Notes: generated by a model not told the origin, from the letters alone. 53,822 nucleotides of DNA from Ideonella aquatica (GCF_018069755.1 NZ_JAGQDE010000027.1:1-53822); one strand, 5' to 3'. Shown: positions 9,437-19,288, counted from the stretch's first letter. Numbers and translations are program-made.

Positions 9437-10072
9437 ATGAAAGACATTGCCGATCTGCGCAAGAGCTATGAACGCGCCGAGCTGGAAGAAGCCCTGGCCG
9501 CCGACGACCCGCTGCCGCAGTTCGAGACCTGGCTGCAGGAGGCCATCGACGCCGGCGTGCCCGAGCCCAACGCCATGACGCTGGCCACCGTGGGTGCCGA
9601 CGGCCGACCATCCACCCGCATCGTGCTGATCAAGGGTGTGGATGCGCGCGGCCTGGTCTGGTACACCAACTACGACAGCCGCAAGGGTCAGGAACTGGCC
9701 GCGCACCCGGTGGCTGCGTTGCAGTTCCACTGGGTGGCGATGGAGCGCGTGGTGCGCGTCGAGGGCACGGTCGAGAAGGTCTCGGACGAGGAATCCGACG
9801 CCTACTTCCAGTCGCGACCGCTGGACTCGCGCCTGGGGGCCTGGGCATCGCCCCAAAGCCAGGTGATCGCCTCGCGCGCGGTGTTGGTGGCCAATGCCGC
9901 CAAGGCCGCGGCGCGCCATGGCCTGCATCCGCCACGGCCGCCGCATTGGGGCGGCTACCGCCTGAAGCCCGAGCGCTGGGAGTTCTGGCAGGGGCGGGTG
10001 TCGCGCCTGCATGACCGCCTGCGCTATCGGCTGGTCGACGGCCGCTGGCTGCGCGAACGCCTGGCGCCCTGA
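9437..10072 (+). CDS. pdxH: pyridoxamine 5'-phosphate oxidase
   Basis: PdxH uses FMN and oxygen to convert pyridoxine or pyridoxamine 5'-phosphate to pyridoxal 5'-phosphate, the last step of vitamin B6 cofactor formation. The 211-residue protein is full length. It starts [12 protein letters not shown] as in the family, has AMTLATV with RIVLIKGVD (FMN-binding strand), [18 protein letters not shown], and the C-terminal [12 protein letters not shown] with WEFWQGR, and ends in RLAP. The ATG has no recognisable Shine-Dalgarno sequence. The downstream hybrid kinase gene converges on it with one base between the stops. GlyA, encoded at 20663, is one of the PLP enzymes it would supply. Confidence 0.96.
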   Translation: MKDIADLRKSYERAELEEALAADDPLPQFETWLQEAIDAGVPEPNAMTLATVGADGRPSTRIVLIKGVDARGLVWYTNYDSRKGQELAAHPVAALQFHWVAMERVVRVEGTVEKVSDEESDAYFQSRPLDSRLGAWASPQSQVIASRAVLVANAAKAAARHGLHPPRPPHWGGYRLKPERWEFWQGRVSRLHDRLRYRLVDGRWLRERLAP

Positions 10073-10073
10073 T

Positions 10074-13000
10074 TCAAGGCGCCAGCTGCGCCGCCTGGGC
10101 ATCCATGTCGTCCAGGAAGCGCATCACGTCCAGGGGCTTGGTCCAGTAGTGGTGAAAGCCGGCCTCCAGCGCGGCCCGCATGTCATCGGGCATGGCGTTG
10201 GCCGAGAGCGCAACAAAGCGCGATCCCGTCAGCGCCGGCAGCTGGCGCAGGCGCTGCAGCAGCTCCAGGCCATGGCAGTCCGGCAGTTGCATGTCCAGCA
10301 GCACGATGCGCGGCGCATGCTGTGCGGCCAGCGCCAGGCCCTGGGCCCCATCGCCTGCCGTGCGCAGCCGAAAGCGCGGCCGCAGGCTGAGCGCCTGACT
10401 GACGAGCATCTCGTTGACGGCGTTGTCCTCCACATAGAGCACCTCGATCGGTGCCTCGGCTGAGGCCGGCAACGGGCCCTGCGGGGCGGCACTGCCCTGG
10501 CGGGACGGCGCGACGGCCTGCCGCTCCGGGGCCACCGCCGCCAGCAGATCGACACGGAACACCGAGCCCTGCCCCGCCCGGCTGCTGACCTCCAGGCGTC
10601 CCCCCATGTCGGTGATCAGCTGCCGCACGATGGACAGCCCGATGCCGCTGCCGGGAATACCCTCCCGCTCGGCCCCCAGGCGGTTGAAGGGCTCGAACAG
10701 ATGCACCTGCTGCTCGGGGCTGAGGCCGCGGCCGTTGTCGCGCACCGCCAGGGACCAGGCCGGCTTGCCGTCCAGGTCGGTGCCGCTCAGCTCGATCCAG
10801 ACCTGCCCCCCCGACCGGTTGTACTTGATCGCATTGGTCAGCAGGTTGGTCAGCACCTGGCCCAGGCGCCGCCGGTCGGCCATGACCCAGGCCGGGGTGT
10901 TCATGGCCTGGCGCGCCTCGACCTGCACGCCATGGGCCAGGGCCAGCGCATCAACCCATTGGCAGACATCGGCCAGCACCTCGCTGACAGGAACGGGCTG
11001 GGTGGCCCGGCTGGCCACAGCGGCGTCGGCGCGCGACAGCGACAGCAGATCGTCGATCAGCTCCATCAGGTGGCCGCCTGCGGCCCGGATACAGCGCAGG
11101 CGCTCCTGCTGGGTGGCGCTGAGTTCATCCAGCGCCATCAGCTCGGCAAAGCCCAGCACCGCGTTCATCGGTGTGCGCAGTTCGTGGCTGACGCGCGCCA
11201 TCAGCGCCGACTTGGCCAGGCTGGCCTGCTCGGCGCGGTCGCGCTCGCGCGCGAGCTCCTCGGTGCGGCGGCGTCCAGTGATGTCGATCGCCACGCCCGT
11301 CACCGCCATCGCTTGGCCAGCGCTGTCACACTGCAGGCGGCCAAAGGACAAGAGCCAGCGCTGGCTGCCATCGGGCCATTGCACCGCATGCTCGACCCGG
11401 AAGTCCCGGCCATGCAGGCGGCAGCGCCGCAGGGCATCGCGCGTTTCGGCCAGGGCACCGCGGTCCAGCGCCTCGGCCATCACACGCAGCGGTGACAGGG
11501 TTTCGGTGGCCGGGCGTCCGAAGAGCGCGTACATCGACGGGCTCCAGCGCGCCTGGCGGCCGTCGAGCGGCACCTCCCAGACCCCGATGCCGGCCGCCTC
11601 GATCGCAAAGCGGTCTCGCTCGCGCTCGCGCTCGGCCTGCCACTGCGCCTCGCGCTGCGCGGTGACGTCGATGTGCAGCCCGAAGGACAGGCGGTGGCCG
11701 TCGCGCCAGTGGCGCTGGGTCCAGGACTGGATCCAGCGCGTCTGCCCCTCGGGCGTGAGGATGCGGAAGGTGACTTCCGAGGTGGCCGGCCATTCATCGA
11801 TGTGGCGCTGCTGGCGAGCCACCAGCATCGGCCGGTCGATCGGGTGCACATGGCGCTCAAGGAATTCGTCCAGCGAGGGGCTGCCCTCCGATGGATCGCG
11901 GTGGTGCAGGCGGTACATGCGCTCGTCCCACTCCAGCAGGCCGGCATCCAGGTCGCGCCACCAGAAGCCCACGCCAATCGCATCGGTCACCAGGCGCATG
12001 CGGTCCATCAGGGCCAGCGCACGGTCGCGTTCCTGGCTGAGCTCGCTCAGGTCCAGCGACACGCCCAGCAACGTGCGCACCACGCCATCGGCATCGCGGC
12101 GCGCCACCCGGCGCGTCAGCAGGCGCCGCCAGCCGCCCTGGCCGTCGCGGTAGCGGGCCATGACGTCGACCACCGCATCGCTGCGGCTGGCCTCGGCCGC
12201 GGCCTCCACCACGCGCGGCAGGTCCTCCGGATGCACCAGGGCCCGCACCTCGGCCAGCGGCATCGGCTCCTCGCGCGGTACCAGGCCCATCATCCGGTAG
12301 CCGGAGTCGTTGAAGGTCACGGTCTGGCTGGCCACGTCGACGCGCCAGACCGAGACACCGGCCATGGCCAGCACCGAGGACAGGTCGTCGCTGGCCTCGC
12401 GCTCGGCCTGGTGGCGCACCACGCTGTCGGTCTCGTCAAAGAGCAGGCTGACCAGCCGCGGGCCATGCCCGCCGCGCGCTGCCAGCACCTCGGTCAGCGA
12501 CAGCAGATGGCGGATCTGGCCATCAGGGCGGCGGATGCGAAAGTGCAGGCTGTAGCGGCCAGGTTCGGCCGACAGGACCTCGTGGCGTTGGAGGAAGGCG
12601 GCGCGGTCAGCCTCGTGCACCATGGCCAGCGCCTGCGAAAAATGTGGGGTGCCCTGCGACGGCGGCACGCCCAGCATCTCGAAGACCTCGCCATCCCACT
12701 GGCCGATGCCGCTGTCCAGATCGCGCACCAGGCTGCCCACCGGACCGTGGCCGCGCAGCAGTTCGAGCAACTCCGTCACGCTGACCAGGTCGCCCGAGCC
12801 CAGCTCGGTGCGCTGCAGCCACCAGCAGCTGTGCGCACCCAGGGACTGCGGCATGAAATGCAAGGCCATCGACGGGTGCCGCAGACCCAGCACACAGGGC
12901 TGCTGCGGCGGTGCTGCGCTCAAGGCCTCCAGGACATGCGCCCAATCGTCCTCGGGAGGGGCCTGTTCGCTGAGCCAGCGCTGCGCGGCGCGGTTGGGCA

Positions 13001-13106
13001 GCCAGCCCGTCGGGCCCAGGCGCCAACAGGGCATGGGCACCTCGTACCACCACAGCGCCACGGCGTCATCGCCCGGAGCCGCTGGCGCTGGCGGGGTGGC
13101 GGACAT
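10074..13106 (-). CDS. multi-PAS hybrid sensor histidine kinase/response regulator
   Basis: A 1010-residue cytoplasmic hybrid kinase with no membrane segment. Order: unassigned N-terminus (1-120), four PAS_3-type domains with PAC motifs (about 125-235, 245-360, 375-495, 505-620), HisKA with phosphoacceptor His641 in VSHELRTPMN, HATPase (N box LLTNAIKYN, then DNGRGLS and GSGIGLSIV), and a receiver (about 885-1005) with acidic IEVLYVEDN, phosphorylated Asp938 in LLDMQLPD and the switch Lys in YWTKPLD. No output regulator is encoded next to it. It starts 28 bp behind msrA on the same strand, so it may share that transcript. The ATG at 13106 (MSATPPAPA) is preferred over a longer frame that runs into msrA. 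Confidence 0.9.
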   Translation of the reverse strand: MSATPPAPAAPGDDAVALWWYEVPMPCWRLGPTGWLPNRAAQRWLSEQAPPEDDWAHVLEALSAAPPQQPCVLGLRHPSMALHFMPQSLGAHSCWWLQRTELGSGDLVSVTELLELLRGHGPVGSLVRDLDSGIGQWDGEVFEMLGVPPSQGTPHFSQALAMVHEADRAAFLQRHEVLSAEPGRYSLHFRIRRPDGQIRHLLSLTEVLAARGGHGPRLVSLLFDETDSVVRHQAEREASDDLSSVLAMAGVSVWRVDVASQTVTFNDSGYRMMGLVPREEPMPLAEVRALVHPEDLPRVVEAAAEASRSDAVVDVMARYRDGQGGWRRLLTRRVARRDADGVVRTLLGVSLDLSELSQERDRALALMDRMRLVTDAIGVGFWWRDLDAGLLEWDERMYRLHHRDPSEGSPSLDEFLERHVHPIDRPMLVARQQRHIDEWPATSEVTFRILTPEGQTRWIQSWTQRHWRDGHRLSFGLHIDVTAQREAQWQAERERERDRFAIEAAGIGVWEVPLDGRQARWSPSMYALFGRPATETLSPLRVMAEALDRGALAETRDALRRCRLHGRDFRVEHAVQWPDGSQRWLLSFGRLQCDSAGQAMAVTGVAIDITGRRRTEELARERDRAEQASLAKSALMARVSHELRTPMNAVLGFAELMALDELSATQQERLRCIRAAGGHLMELIDDLLSLSRADAAVASRATQPVPVSEVLADVCQWVDALALAHGVQVEARQAMNTPAWVMADRRRLGQVLTNLLTNAIKYNRSGGQVWIELSGTDLDGKPAWSLAVRDNGRGLSPEQQVHLFEPFNRLGAEREGIPGSGIGLSIVRQLITDMGGRLEVSSRAGQGSVFRVDLLAAVAPERQAVAPSRQGSAAPQGPLPASAEAPIEVLYVEDNAVNEMLVSQALSLRPRFRLRTAGDGAQGLALAAQHAPRIVLLDMQLPDCHGLELLQRLRQLPALTGSRFVALSANAMPDDMRAALEAGFHHYWTKPLDVMRFLDDMDAQAAQLAP

Positions 13107-13134
13107 CGCGGCCTCGGGCGGAATCAGCCGCGTT

Positions 13135-13665
13135 TCAGCGTCGCACCAGCGAGGCGAAGCGCTGCTGGAACTTGGCCACTTTCGGCCCCACGACATAGGC
13201 ACAGTAGCCCTGCCAGGGGTGGCGCTCAAAGTAGCGGTCGTGCTCGGGCTCGGCCGGCCAGAAGCGGCTCAGCGGCGCCAGCTCGGTGACCACGCCGCCG
13301 CCCAGCTGTGCATCGGCTTCGGCGGTGACGGCGCGCACCACGGGCTCGTCGGCCGGATCGCTCCAGTAGATGCCGGAGCGGTACTGCGGGCCGACGTCGT
13401 TGCCCTGCCGGTCTAGCGTGGTGGGGTCGTGAATGACGAAGAACACTTCCAGCAGCGCGCGCAAATCGACCTGCGCAGGGTCGTACTGCAGCTGCACCAC
13501 CTCGGCATGGCCGGTGTCACCGCGGCAGACCAGCTCGTAGCTGGGCTGCATGACGTGGCCGTTGGCATAGCCCGACTGAACCGCCGTGACGCCGGCCACG
13601 CGCAGGTAGACCGCCTCCAGGCACCAGAAGCACCCCCCGGCGAGCGTGATCGTGCACGTCCGCAT
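13135..13665 (-). CDS. msrA: peptide methionine-S-sulfoxide reductase
   Basis: MsrA repairs methionine-S-sulfoxide in oxidised proteins. The catalytic motif GGCFWCLEAVY lies about ten residues from the start, with the nucleophilic Cys in GCFW; the residue after FW is Cys where Gly is more usual. VQSGYANG, GHAEVVQLQYDP and FFVIHDPTTLDRQGNDVG with QYRSGIYW follow in the family order. There are 176 residues from the ATG at 13665, which has AAGGCGA just upstream; an alternative ATG at 13689 would add eight residues. Extra Cys residues near the C-terminus used for thioredoxin recycling are limited to GYCAY. It lies between the DUF748 gene and the hybrid kinase on the same strand. Confidence 0.95.
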   Translation of the reverse strand: MRTCTITLAGGCFWCLEAVYLRVAGVTAVQSGYANGHVMQPSYELVCRGDTGHAEVVQLQYDPAQVDLRALLEVFFVIHDPTTLDRQGNDVGPQYRSGIYWSDPADEPVVRAVTAEADAQLGGGVVTELAPLSRFWPAEPEHDRYFERHPWQGYCAYVVGPKVAKFQQRFASLVRR

Positions 13666-13753
13666 GCTGTTTTCGCCTTGGCCCGACATGGCCCGATTAT
13701 GCGTGCGTGCCCCGCCGCGCGCAGGGCGCGGATGACACCACCCCGGGCAGGCG

Positions 13754-16700
13754 TCAGCGCATGTCGATCTGCAGGCTGGCCCCCGCGGGCGGGCCGTCCT
13801 GGCCCGACAGCCGCGGTGCCGCCAGGAACAGGCGCTCGTTGGGCAGGCCGCGGGCACGCAGGGCGTCGCGCGCGGCCTCAGCGCGCCGGGTGGCCAGCGC
13901 GCGCGCTGCGGCCTCGTCGGCCGGCATGGCACTCAGCAGCAGCGACTCCATCTGCGCCGGCTCCGGTGTGGTGGCCAGACCCAACAGGTTGCGCGGCTTG
14001 TTGGGCAGCGGGGTGTCGGCGTAGAGGCGGCGCAGCGCGGCTTCGCGGCGGGCGGCGTCCCAGGGCTGGGTCTCACTGTCGTCGCTGCGCGCCACGCTGC
14101 GCAGGCGCTGCTCCAGCGCGGCGGCCTGCAGCGCAGTGCGCTCGCGCAGCGGATCAGCCACGCCGGTGATGGTGAGCTGCAGCGCCGGCCGTTCAGCCAG
14201 CGAGCGGGCCACCTTGGCCAGTGCCTCGTCGGCCGGCGGCGCCAGGCGGGCGGTGCCGGGCTCGAAGGCCACCTGACCCAGGTCCTCTGCGCCACCGCCG
14301 CCCGACAGCAGCGCGAACGGCGCGGTCAGCGCCTTGGTCAGCAGGTTCAGGATCAGCTTGAGCACCAGACCGCCCACGCTGAACTCGGGGTCGTTGATCG
14401 AGCCGCCGATCGGCAGGTCCAGGTCGATCACGCCATTGCGGTCTTTCAGCAGGGCCACGGCCAGCAGCACTGGCAGACGCGTGGCATCGGGGCTGTCGAC
14501 CTTGTCGCCAAAGGTCAGCTGGTTGAGCACGATCTGGTTGCGCGCCTCCAGCCGTCCGTCGGGCTGGATCTGGTAGCGCAAGTCCATCGACAGCTTGCCG
14601 CGCTCGATCGCGTAGCCGGCGTACTTGGCAGCGTAGGGCGACAAGGGGGTCAGCTCCAGGTCGGTGGCACGGGCGCGGATGTCCAGCACCAGCGGTTGCG
14701 CGGTGGGCTTGAGCTTGCCGCGGATATCGAGCTGCCCAGTGCCGGCCACGCGGCCGGCCAGCTCGACGCTGGCCAGATCCTCGGCGTCCCAACGGTAGGC
14801 GCCGATGGTGCCGCCCAGTTCGCTGATCGCAGCGCTGTAGTTGGGGCGGATGTAGCGGTCGGCGAAATCCACCCGGCCGTTGCGCAGCTCGACGCCGCCC
14901 AGCACCAGCTGCAGCGCAGGCGCGCTGGCCGACGCCGCGGGGGCTGCCGCGCTGGCAGCTGCGACCGACGCCGCCGCGGACGGTGGCGCCCTGCCCGCCT
15001 CGGTGGCCTCGGTCGGGGCCTGCAGGTCGTTGAGGTTCAGGTGGCCCTGCTCGGTCACCACCAGCGAGGCATAGAAGTCGCTCAGGCCGACCTTCGTGAG
15101 CACCAGCCGCGGGGCCTGGCCGGGTGCCGAGCGCCACTCCAGACCGTCGAGCGACAGCTCTCGCCAGCTGAGCAGCTCGTCGCCGGCCGAGGGCTTGCCC
15201 CGGGCGCCGAGCAGGCGCAGGTCGGCCACGCGCGCCTGGCCGGCCGCCGACACCGCCATCCCGGCGGGCTGCACCTGCGCGTCGACGCTGCCCTGCCAAT
15301 CGATCGCGGCGCGCGCCAGCGTCACCGGCAGCGCATCCCCGGCATAGGGGGCCAGCAGGTGGGCCGGCCACTGCTGTGCCTGGACCTTGCCCTGCCAGGC
15401 CAGCGACGGTACCAGCGCGAGCCGACCGTCCCAGCGCAACTGGCCGGCGCGCGCCGCGCCGCGCTGGGGCCGTTCGTTGGCCGCCGCCAGGCGCAGCTCG
15501 CCCGTCACCGATGTGGGTGCACCGGCCACCGCGGGCCAGCGCAGCGGGCCCAGCTGCAGCGCCACGCCATCGACCAGCAGGGCAACGGGGTCGCCGCCCG
15601 TGGCGGCGTCCTGCCACTGCAACTGGCCGCCGCGCACCTGGAGCCGCTCCAGCGCCAGCGTCCACGGCGCCGACTCACCCGAGGCGGCGGCCGGCTGCGG
15701 CACCAGCCAGTCCTGCGCGCTGAGCCGCCCGGCTGCGTCGCGGGACAACACCGCCTGCGGCGACTGCCAGGTCACCCGATCGATGCGCACGGCGCGGCGC
15801 GCCGGATCCACCTGCACCGGGCCCAGCTCCAGCGCGGTCCAGGCCAGCGGGCGCTGCGTGCCGTCGGTCAGGCGCAGATCGTCCAGGCGCGCGCGCTGCA
15901 GGCCCAGGGCCGTCGGCAGGCCTTCGGGCAGGCCGGTCCAGTCGGCCTGCGCCTCGGCGCTGAGCCGGCCGTCCAGGCGCGCTTGCAGCAGCGCGGCCAG
16001 GTAGGGCCGCCAGGCCGCCAGTCCCAGGTCGCTGGCCTGCAGCCGGATGCTGCTGCGCGCGGCGCTCAGCGTGGCCTGGGCACGCAACTGGCCTGCCGCC
16101 GAGGCCGCCGGGGCCGCCGCCGTCGGCAGTCCCATCGTGGCCTCGGCCTGGATCGTGGCGTCGCCCACGGGCCAGCGCAGCTGCTGCACGCTCAGTCCGA
16201 TGTCCTGCACCGCGAGCTGCGCAGCGGGCTGGGTGGTGGCGTCCTGCCAGCTCAGCGCGTGGTCGGTCAACTGCAGCTCGTCCAGCTGCACAGTCCAGCC
16301 GACCGATGCCGGCGATGCCGGCGACGACGCGGACGACGACGGCGGCACCGCCGTTGCCGCGGCAGCGCGCCCGGGCGTGGGCGCGGTCATCCAGCCCGCG
16401 AGCCGGCCCGAGGCCTCGCGGCGCAGCTGCCAGCGCGCACCGCTCCAGGCCAGACGCGCCAGGTGGACCTGGCGCTGCAGCGGCTTGACATCGGCCAGAC
16501 TCAGGTTCAGCTGCTGCCAGGCGAGCAGCGGCTCACCGCGCGCGGACACCAGCTGCGCCTCACTGATGCCCAGCTGGCCTTGCAGGCTCACGGTGGGCGC
16601 GGCACCGACCGGCGCGCTGAAGCGCAGGCGCAGTGCCGTGTGCAGGCGGCCCGCCTGCAGGTGCACCGGGACCGCCTCAGGCCAGTAGGCGTGCCAGTCG

Positions 16701-17440
16701 GCCAGGTTCAGGCCGTTCAGGTCCAGGCGCAACTCGCCGGCGCGCTCCTTGGCGAAGGGGCGTGCCTGGGCGCCGGTGTCGACCTCGGTGCCGTTCAGGC
16801 GCAGTCGCAGCCGCGGCTCGACCAGGATGGCCACGTCATGCTCATCGAGGTTCGACACCACCGGCAGGCCCAGCTCGATCGCGGTGAGCCGGTGCACCCG
16901 CTTCGCAGGCCGGTCATCCAGCGTGATGTCGCCATCGGCCACGCGCAGGTTGTACAGCGCCACCCGCAGCGGCGCAGCCCCGGGCTCGGACGGCTGCGCA
17001 AAGCGCGTGAGCAGGTCATCGATGCTGTAGCGGTTGGCGTCCAGGCGCGCCAGGCTCAGGCGGGGTCGCTCGATCTGCAGCGCGTCCAGCACCGGTGCAC
17101 GCTGCCACAGGCTGGCCAGCGACAGGTTGGCGGACACGCGATCCACCTGCAGCAGCGGCGGCGCGTCCGCGGCCTCCCCGGCGACGGCGAGGCCCTCGAC
17201 CTGGGCATTGAGGGTGAGCGGATTGAAGGAAAGGCGCTCGATGCGCACCGCGCGACCCAGGGCCTGGCTGGCTTCGCGCTCCACCATGCCGCGCAGCAGG
17301 CTGGGCAGCATCAGCGCCAGCACCACCAGCACCAGCCAGACGATGGCGATGCCGGCGGCGATCCGGGCCAGCCGGCGCACGGCTGGCTGCTGCCAGCGTT
17401 CAGGACGGTCCGGGGTGGTTGGTGGCGGGTTCAGGGACAT
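13754..17440 (-). CDS. large DUF748/AsmA-like envelope protein
   Basis: A 1228-residue protein with one N-terminal membrane anchor (about residues 23-47, IAAGIAIVWLVLVVLALML) and a very long periplasmic part rich in beta-strand repeats of the DUF748/AsmA type: leucine- and alanine-rich segments such as LNAQVEGLAV and repeated VELAGRV-like strands. The region around FDFADRYIRPNYSAAISELGG-type sequence (read VDFADRYIRP, about residue 880) is the most conserved DUF748 core. The C-terminus (FEPGTARLAPPADE) resembles an OmpA-like tail, with TITGVADP. Relatives form bridges for phospholipid transport or outer-membrane assembly; here the role is inference. An Ala/Pro-rich linker stands at about residues 830-860. 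ubiD lies upstream on the same strand after about 300 bp. Confidence 0.83.
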   Translation of the reverse strand: MSLNPPPTTPDRPERWQQPAVRRLARIAAGIAIVWLVLVVLALMLPSLLRGMVEREASQALGRAVRIERLSFNPLTLNAQVEGLAVAGEAADAPPLLQVDRVSANLSLASLWQRAPVLDALQIERPRLSLARLDANRYSIDDLLTRFAQPSEPGAAPLRVALYNLRVADGDITLDDRPAKRVHRLTAIELGLPVVSNLDEHDVAILVEPRLRLRLNGTEVDTGAQARPFAKERAGELRLDLNGLNLADWHAYWPEAVPVHLQAGRLHTALRLRFSAPVGAAPTVSLQGQLGISEAQLVSARGEPLLAWQQLNLSLADVKPLQRQVHLARLAWSGARWQLRREASGRLAGWMTAPTPGRAAAATAVPPSSSASSPASPASVGWTVQLDELQLTDHALSWQDATTQPAAQLAVQDIGLSVQQLRWPVGDATIQAEATMGLPTAAAPAASAAGQLRAQATLSAARSSIRLQASDLGLAAWRPYLAALLQARLDGRLSAEAQADWTGLPEGLPTALGLQRARLDDLRLTDGTQRPLAWTALELGPVQVDPARRAVRIDRVTWQSPQAVLSRDAAGRLSAQDWLVPQPAAASGESAPWTLALERLQVRGGQLQWQDAATGGDPVALLVDGVALQLGPLRWPAVAGAPTSVTGELRLAAANERPQRGAARAGQLRWDGRLALVPSLAWQGKVQAQQWPAHLLAPYAGDALPVTLARAAIDWQGSVDAQVQPAGMAVSAAGQARVADLRLLGARGKPSAGDELLSWRELSLDGLEWRSAPGQAPRLVLTKVGLSDFYASLVVTEQGHLNLNDLQAPTEATEAGRAPPSAAASVAAASAAAPAASASAPALQLVLGGVELRNGRVDFADRYIRPNYSAAISELGGTIGAYRWDAEDLASVELAGRVAGTGQLDIRGKLKPTAQPLVLDIRARATDLELTPLSPYAAKYAGYAIERGKLSMDLRYQIQPDGRLEARNQIVLNQLTFGDKVDSPDATRLPVLLAVALLKDRNGVIDLDLPIGGSINDPEFSVGGLVLKLILNLLTKALTAPFALLSGGGGAEDLGQVAFEPGTARLAPPADEALAKVARSLAERPALQLTITGVADPLRERTALQAAALEQRLRSVARSDDSETQPWDAARREAALRRLYADTPLPNKPRNLLGLATTPEPAQMESLLLSAMPADEAAARALATRRAEAARDALRARGLPNERLFLAAPRLSGQDGPPAGASLQIDMR

Positions 17441-17533
17441 GGGCGACAGCGCAGGTGAAAGGAGGATTCTGCGCGAGTCGTGGCGCAGGCCGTGCCCGCC
17501 GCCACACGCTGCAGATACCCCAGAAACGACGAA

Positions 17534-17563
17534 GCCCCCCAAGCCGATGACGACCGGGGGGGC
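17534..17563 (-). terminator. G/C hairpin, possible ubiD terminator
   Basis: GCCCCCC (17534-17540) can pair with GGGGGGC (17557-17563), leaving a 16-base loop. Read on the minus strand it lies about 175 bases past the ubiD stop and is followed by TTCGTCGTTTC, which is only partly T-rich. It is a candidate intrinsic terminator with a weak tail. Confidence 0.35.
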
Positions 17564-17567
17564 CTGT

Positions 17568-17584
17568 GGGCAGTTTCACTGCCC
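17568..17584. other. short perfect hairpin in the ubiD-DUF748 gap
   Basis: GGGCAG (17568-17573) and CTGCCC (17579-17584) form a perfect 6-bp stem around TTTCA. It directly abuts the G/C hairpin above and could extend the terminator structure or be an operator. Confidence 0.35.
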
Positions 17585-17737
17585 AGTGGAGATCCGGCGG
17601 TAATCGGGCCGGGGCTCCATGGGACGCCGGAATGGCGCCCGGTGGGATGCCATCGCAGTGGACGGCGATGCAAGATTACGCCCGGCGCGCGGCGGATGCA
17701 AGCGGTATTCGCGTCATTGACGCGGACTTGATCAGGC

Positions 17738-19288
17738 TCAGGAAAACAGCCGCTGGTAGAGCGCGTCCATCCGCGCTTGCACCGCGCCGTCCATGGTGAT
17801 CGCCCGGCCCCATTCGCGCTGGGTTTCACCCGGCCATTTGTGGGTCGCGTCCAGCCCCATCTTGCCGCCCAGGCCGCTGACCGGCGAGGCGAAGTCCAGG
17901 TAGTCGATCGGCGTGCCGTCGACCAGCGTGGTGTCGCGCACCGGGTCCATGCGGGTGGTGATGGCCCAGACCACCTCCTTCCAGTCGCGCACGTCGATGT
18001 CGTCGTCGACCACGACGATGAACTTGGTGTACATGAACTGGCGCAGGAAGCTCCACAGTCCGAACATCACGCGCTTGGCGTGGCCGGCGTAGGCCTTGCG
18101 GATCGAGACCACCGCCATGCGGTAGCTGCAGGCCTCGGGCGGCAGGTAGAAGTCGACGATCTCCGGAAACTGCTTCTGCAGGATCGGCACGAAGACCTCG
18201 TTGAGCGCCACGCCCAGCACCGCCGGCTCATCGGGGGGCTTGCCGGTGTAGGTGCTGTGGTAGACCGGATCGCGGCGGTGGGTCAGGCGGTCGATGCGCA
18301 GCACCGGGAACCAGTCCTGCTCGTTGTAGTAGCCGGTATGGTCGCCGTAGGGGCCTTCCAGCGCATGCAGGTAGCCGTTGATCGACTTCAGTGGCACGCC
18401 GTGCTCGCTGACGCCTTCAAAGCCATCCTCGGCGGTGGGGATGTGGCCCTCGAAGACCACCTCGGCGCGCGCCGGCACCTGCAGCCACAGGCCGCCCTCG
18501 CCCACCTGGGTGTCCACCAGTTCGGTGCGACCGCCGCGCAGCAGGCCGGCGAACTGGTACTCACCCAGGCTGTCGGGCACCGGCGTCACCGCGCCCAGCG
18601 TGGTGGCCGGATCGGCGCCCAGCACCACGGCGATCGGGAAGGGCTGGCCAGGGTTGGCGGCGGCGAACTCGCGAAAATCCAGCGCCCCGCCGCGGTGGGC
18701 CAGCCAGCGCATGATGACCTCGCGCCGCCCGATCACCTGTTGCCGGTAGATGCCCAGGTTCTGGCGGCTGCGCGGCCGCGCCACCGACTGCGGGCCTCGG
18801 GTGACCACCAGACCCCAGGTGATCAGCGGCGCGGCGTCGCCGGGCCAGCAGGTCTGCACCGGCCATCGGGTCAGGTCCACGTCGGTGGCCTCCAGCACCA
18901 CCTCCTGGCAGACGCCCTTGCTCACCCGGGCCGGCTTCATGTCCCACAGCGCCTTGGCCATGTCGAACAGGCGCCCGGCCTCGCGCAGCGAGCGCGGCGG
19001 ATCGGGCTCCTTCAGCGCGGCCAGCAGGCGGCCCACATCGCGCAGCGCCCCCACCTCGTCCACACCCAGGCCCCAGGCCACCCGGCGCGGGGTGCCAAAC
19101 AGGTTCAGCAGCACCGGAATGTTGTAACCAGGCGTGTTCTCGATCAACAGCGCCGGTCCGCCAGCGCGCAGCACGCGGTCGGCGAGCGCTGTCATTTCAA
19201 GCCGCGCCAGCACTGGCTCTGCGACCCGACGCAGTTCGCCGCGCTGCTCGAGCTGGGCCATGAAATCGCGAAGGTCCTTGTATTTCAT
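17738..19288 (-). CDS. ubiD: UbiD-family 3-polyprenyl-4-hydroxybenzoate decarboxylase
   Basis: UbiD removes the carboxyl group of polyprenyl-4-hydroxybenzoate in ubiquinone synthesis, using prenylated FMN made by UbiX. The 516-residue protein starts with the classic MKYKDLRDF and keeps the family blocks: [14 protein letters not shown], the prFMN-binding [12 protein letters not shown] region, [13 protein letters not shown] and [10 protein letters not shown], and [14 protein letters not shown] with HKWPGE near the C-terminus. These point to the quinone enzyme and not to the aromatic acid decarboxylases of the same family. The ATG at 19288 is preferred over a TTG two codons earlier. It is transcribed divergently from the lytic transglycosylase gene. 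ubiX is not in the window. Confidence 0.94.
   Translation of the reverse strand: MKYKDLRDFMAQLEQRGELRRVAEPVLARLEMTALADRVLRAGGPALLIENTPGYNIPVLLNLFGTPRRVAWGLGVDEVGALRDVGRLLAALKEPDPPRSLREAGRLFDMAKALWDMKPARVSKGVCQEVVLEATDVDLTRWPVQTCWPGDAAPLITWGLVVTRGPQSVARPRSRQNLGIYRQQVIGRREVIMRWLAHRGGALDFREFAAANPGQPFPIAVVLGADPATTLGAVTPVPDSLGEYQFAGLLRGGRTELVDTQVGEGGLWLQVPARAEVVFEGHIPTAEDGFEGVSEHGVPLKSINGYLHALEGPYGDHTGYYNEQDWFPVLRIDRLTHRRDPVYHSTYTGKPPDEPAVLGVALNEVFVPILQKQFPEIVDFYLPPEACSYRMAVVSIRKAYAGHAKRVMFGLWSFLRQFMYTKFIVVVDDDIDVRDWKEVVWAITTRMDPVRDTTLVDGTPIDYLDFASPVSGLGGKMGLDATHKWPGETQREWGRAITMDGAVQARMDALYQRLFS

Larger units (their letters stand above)
17441..17737. other. 297-bp gap between ubiD and the DUF748 gene
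   Basis: No credible gene lies here. The gap contains the two hairpins listed separately (17534-17563 and 17568-17584) and a third inverted repeat, CATCGC (17651-17656) with GCGATG (17665-17670). It is unusually long for same-strand neighbours in this gene-dense window, so it probably holds the 3' end of ubiD and a separate promoter for the DUF748-msrA-kinase group, though I see no convincing -35/-10 pair. Confidence 0.4.

Noticed and set aside
14696-17458. 920-codon open frame on the plus strand opposite the DUF748 gene
   Set aside because: Same third-position artefact. The minus-strand reading has a membrane anchor and DUF748 features; the plus reading is Arg/Gln/Gly-rich without structure.
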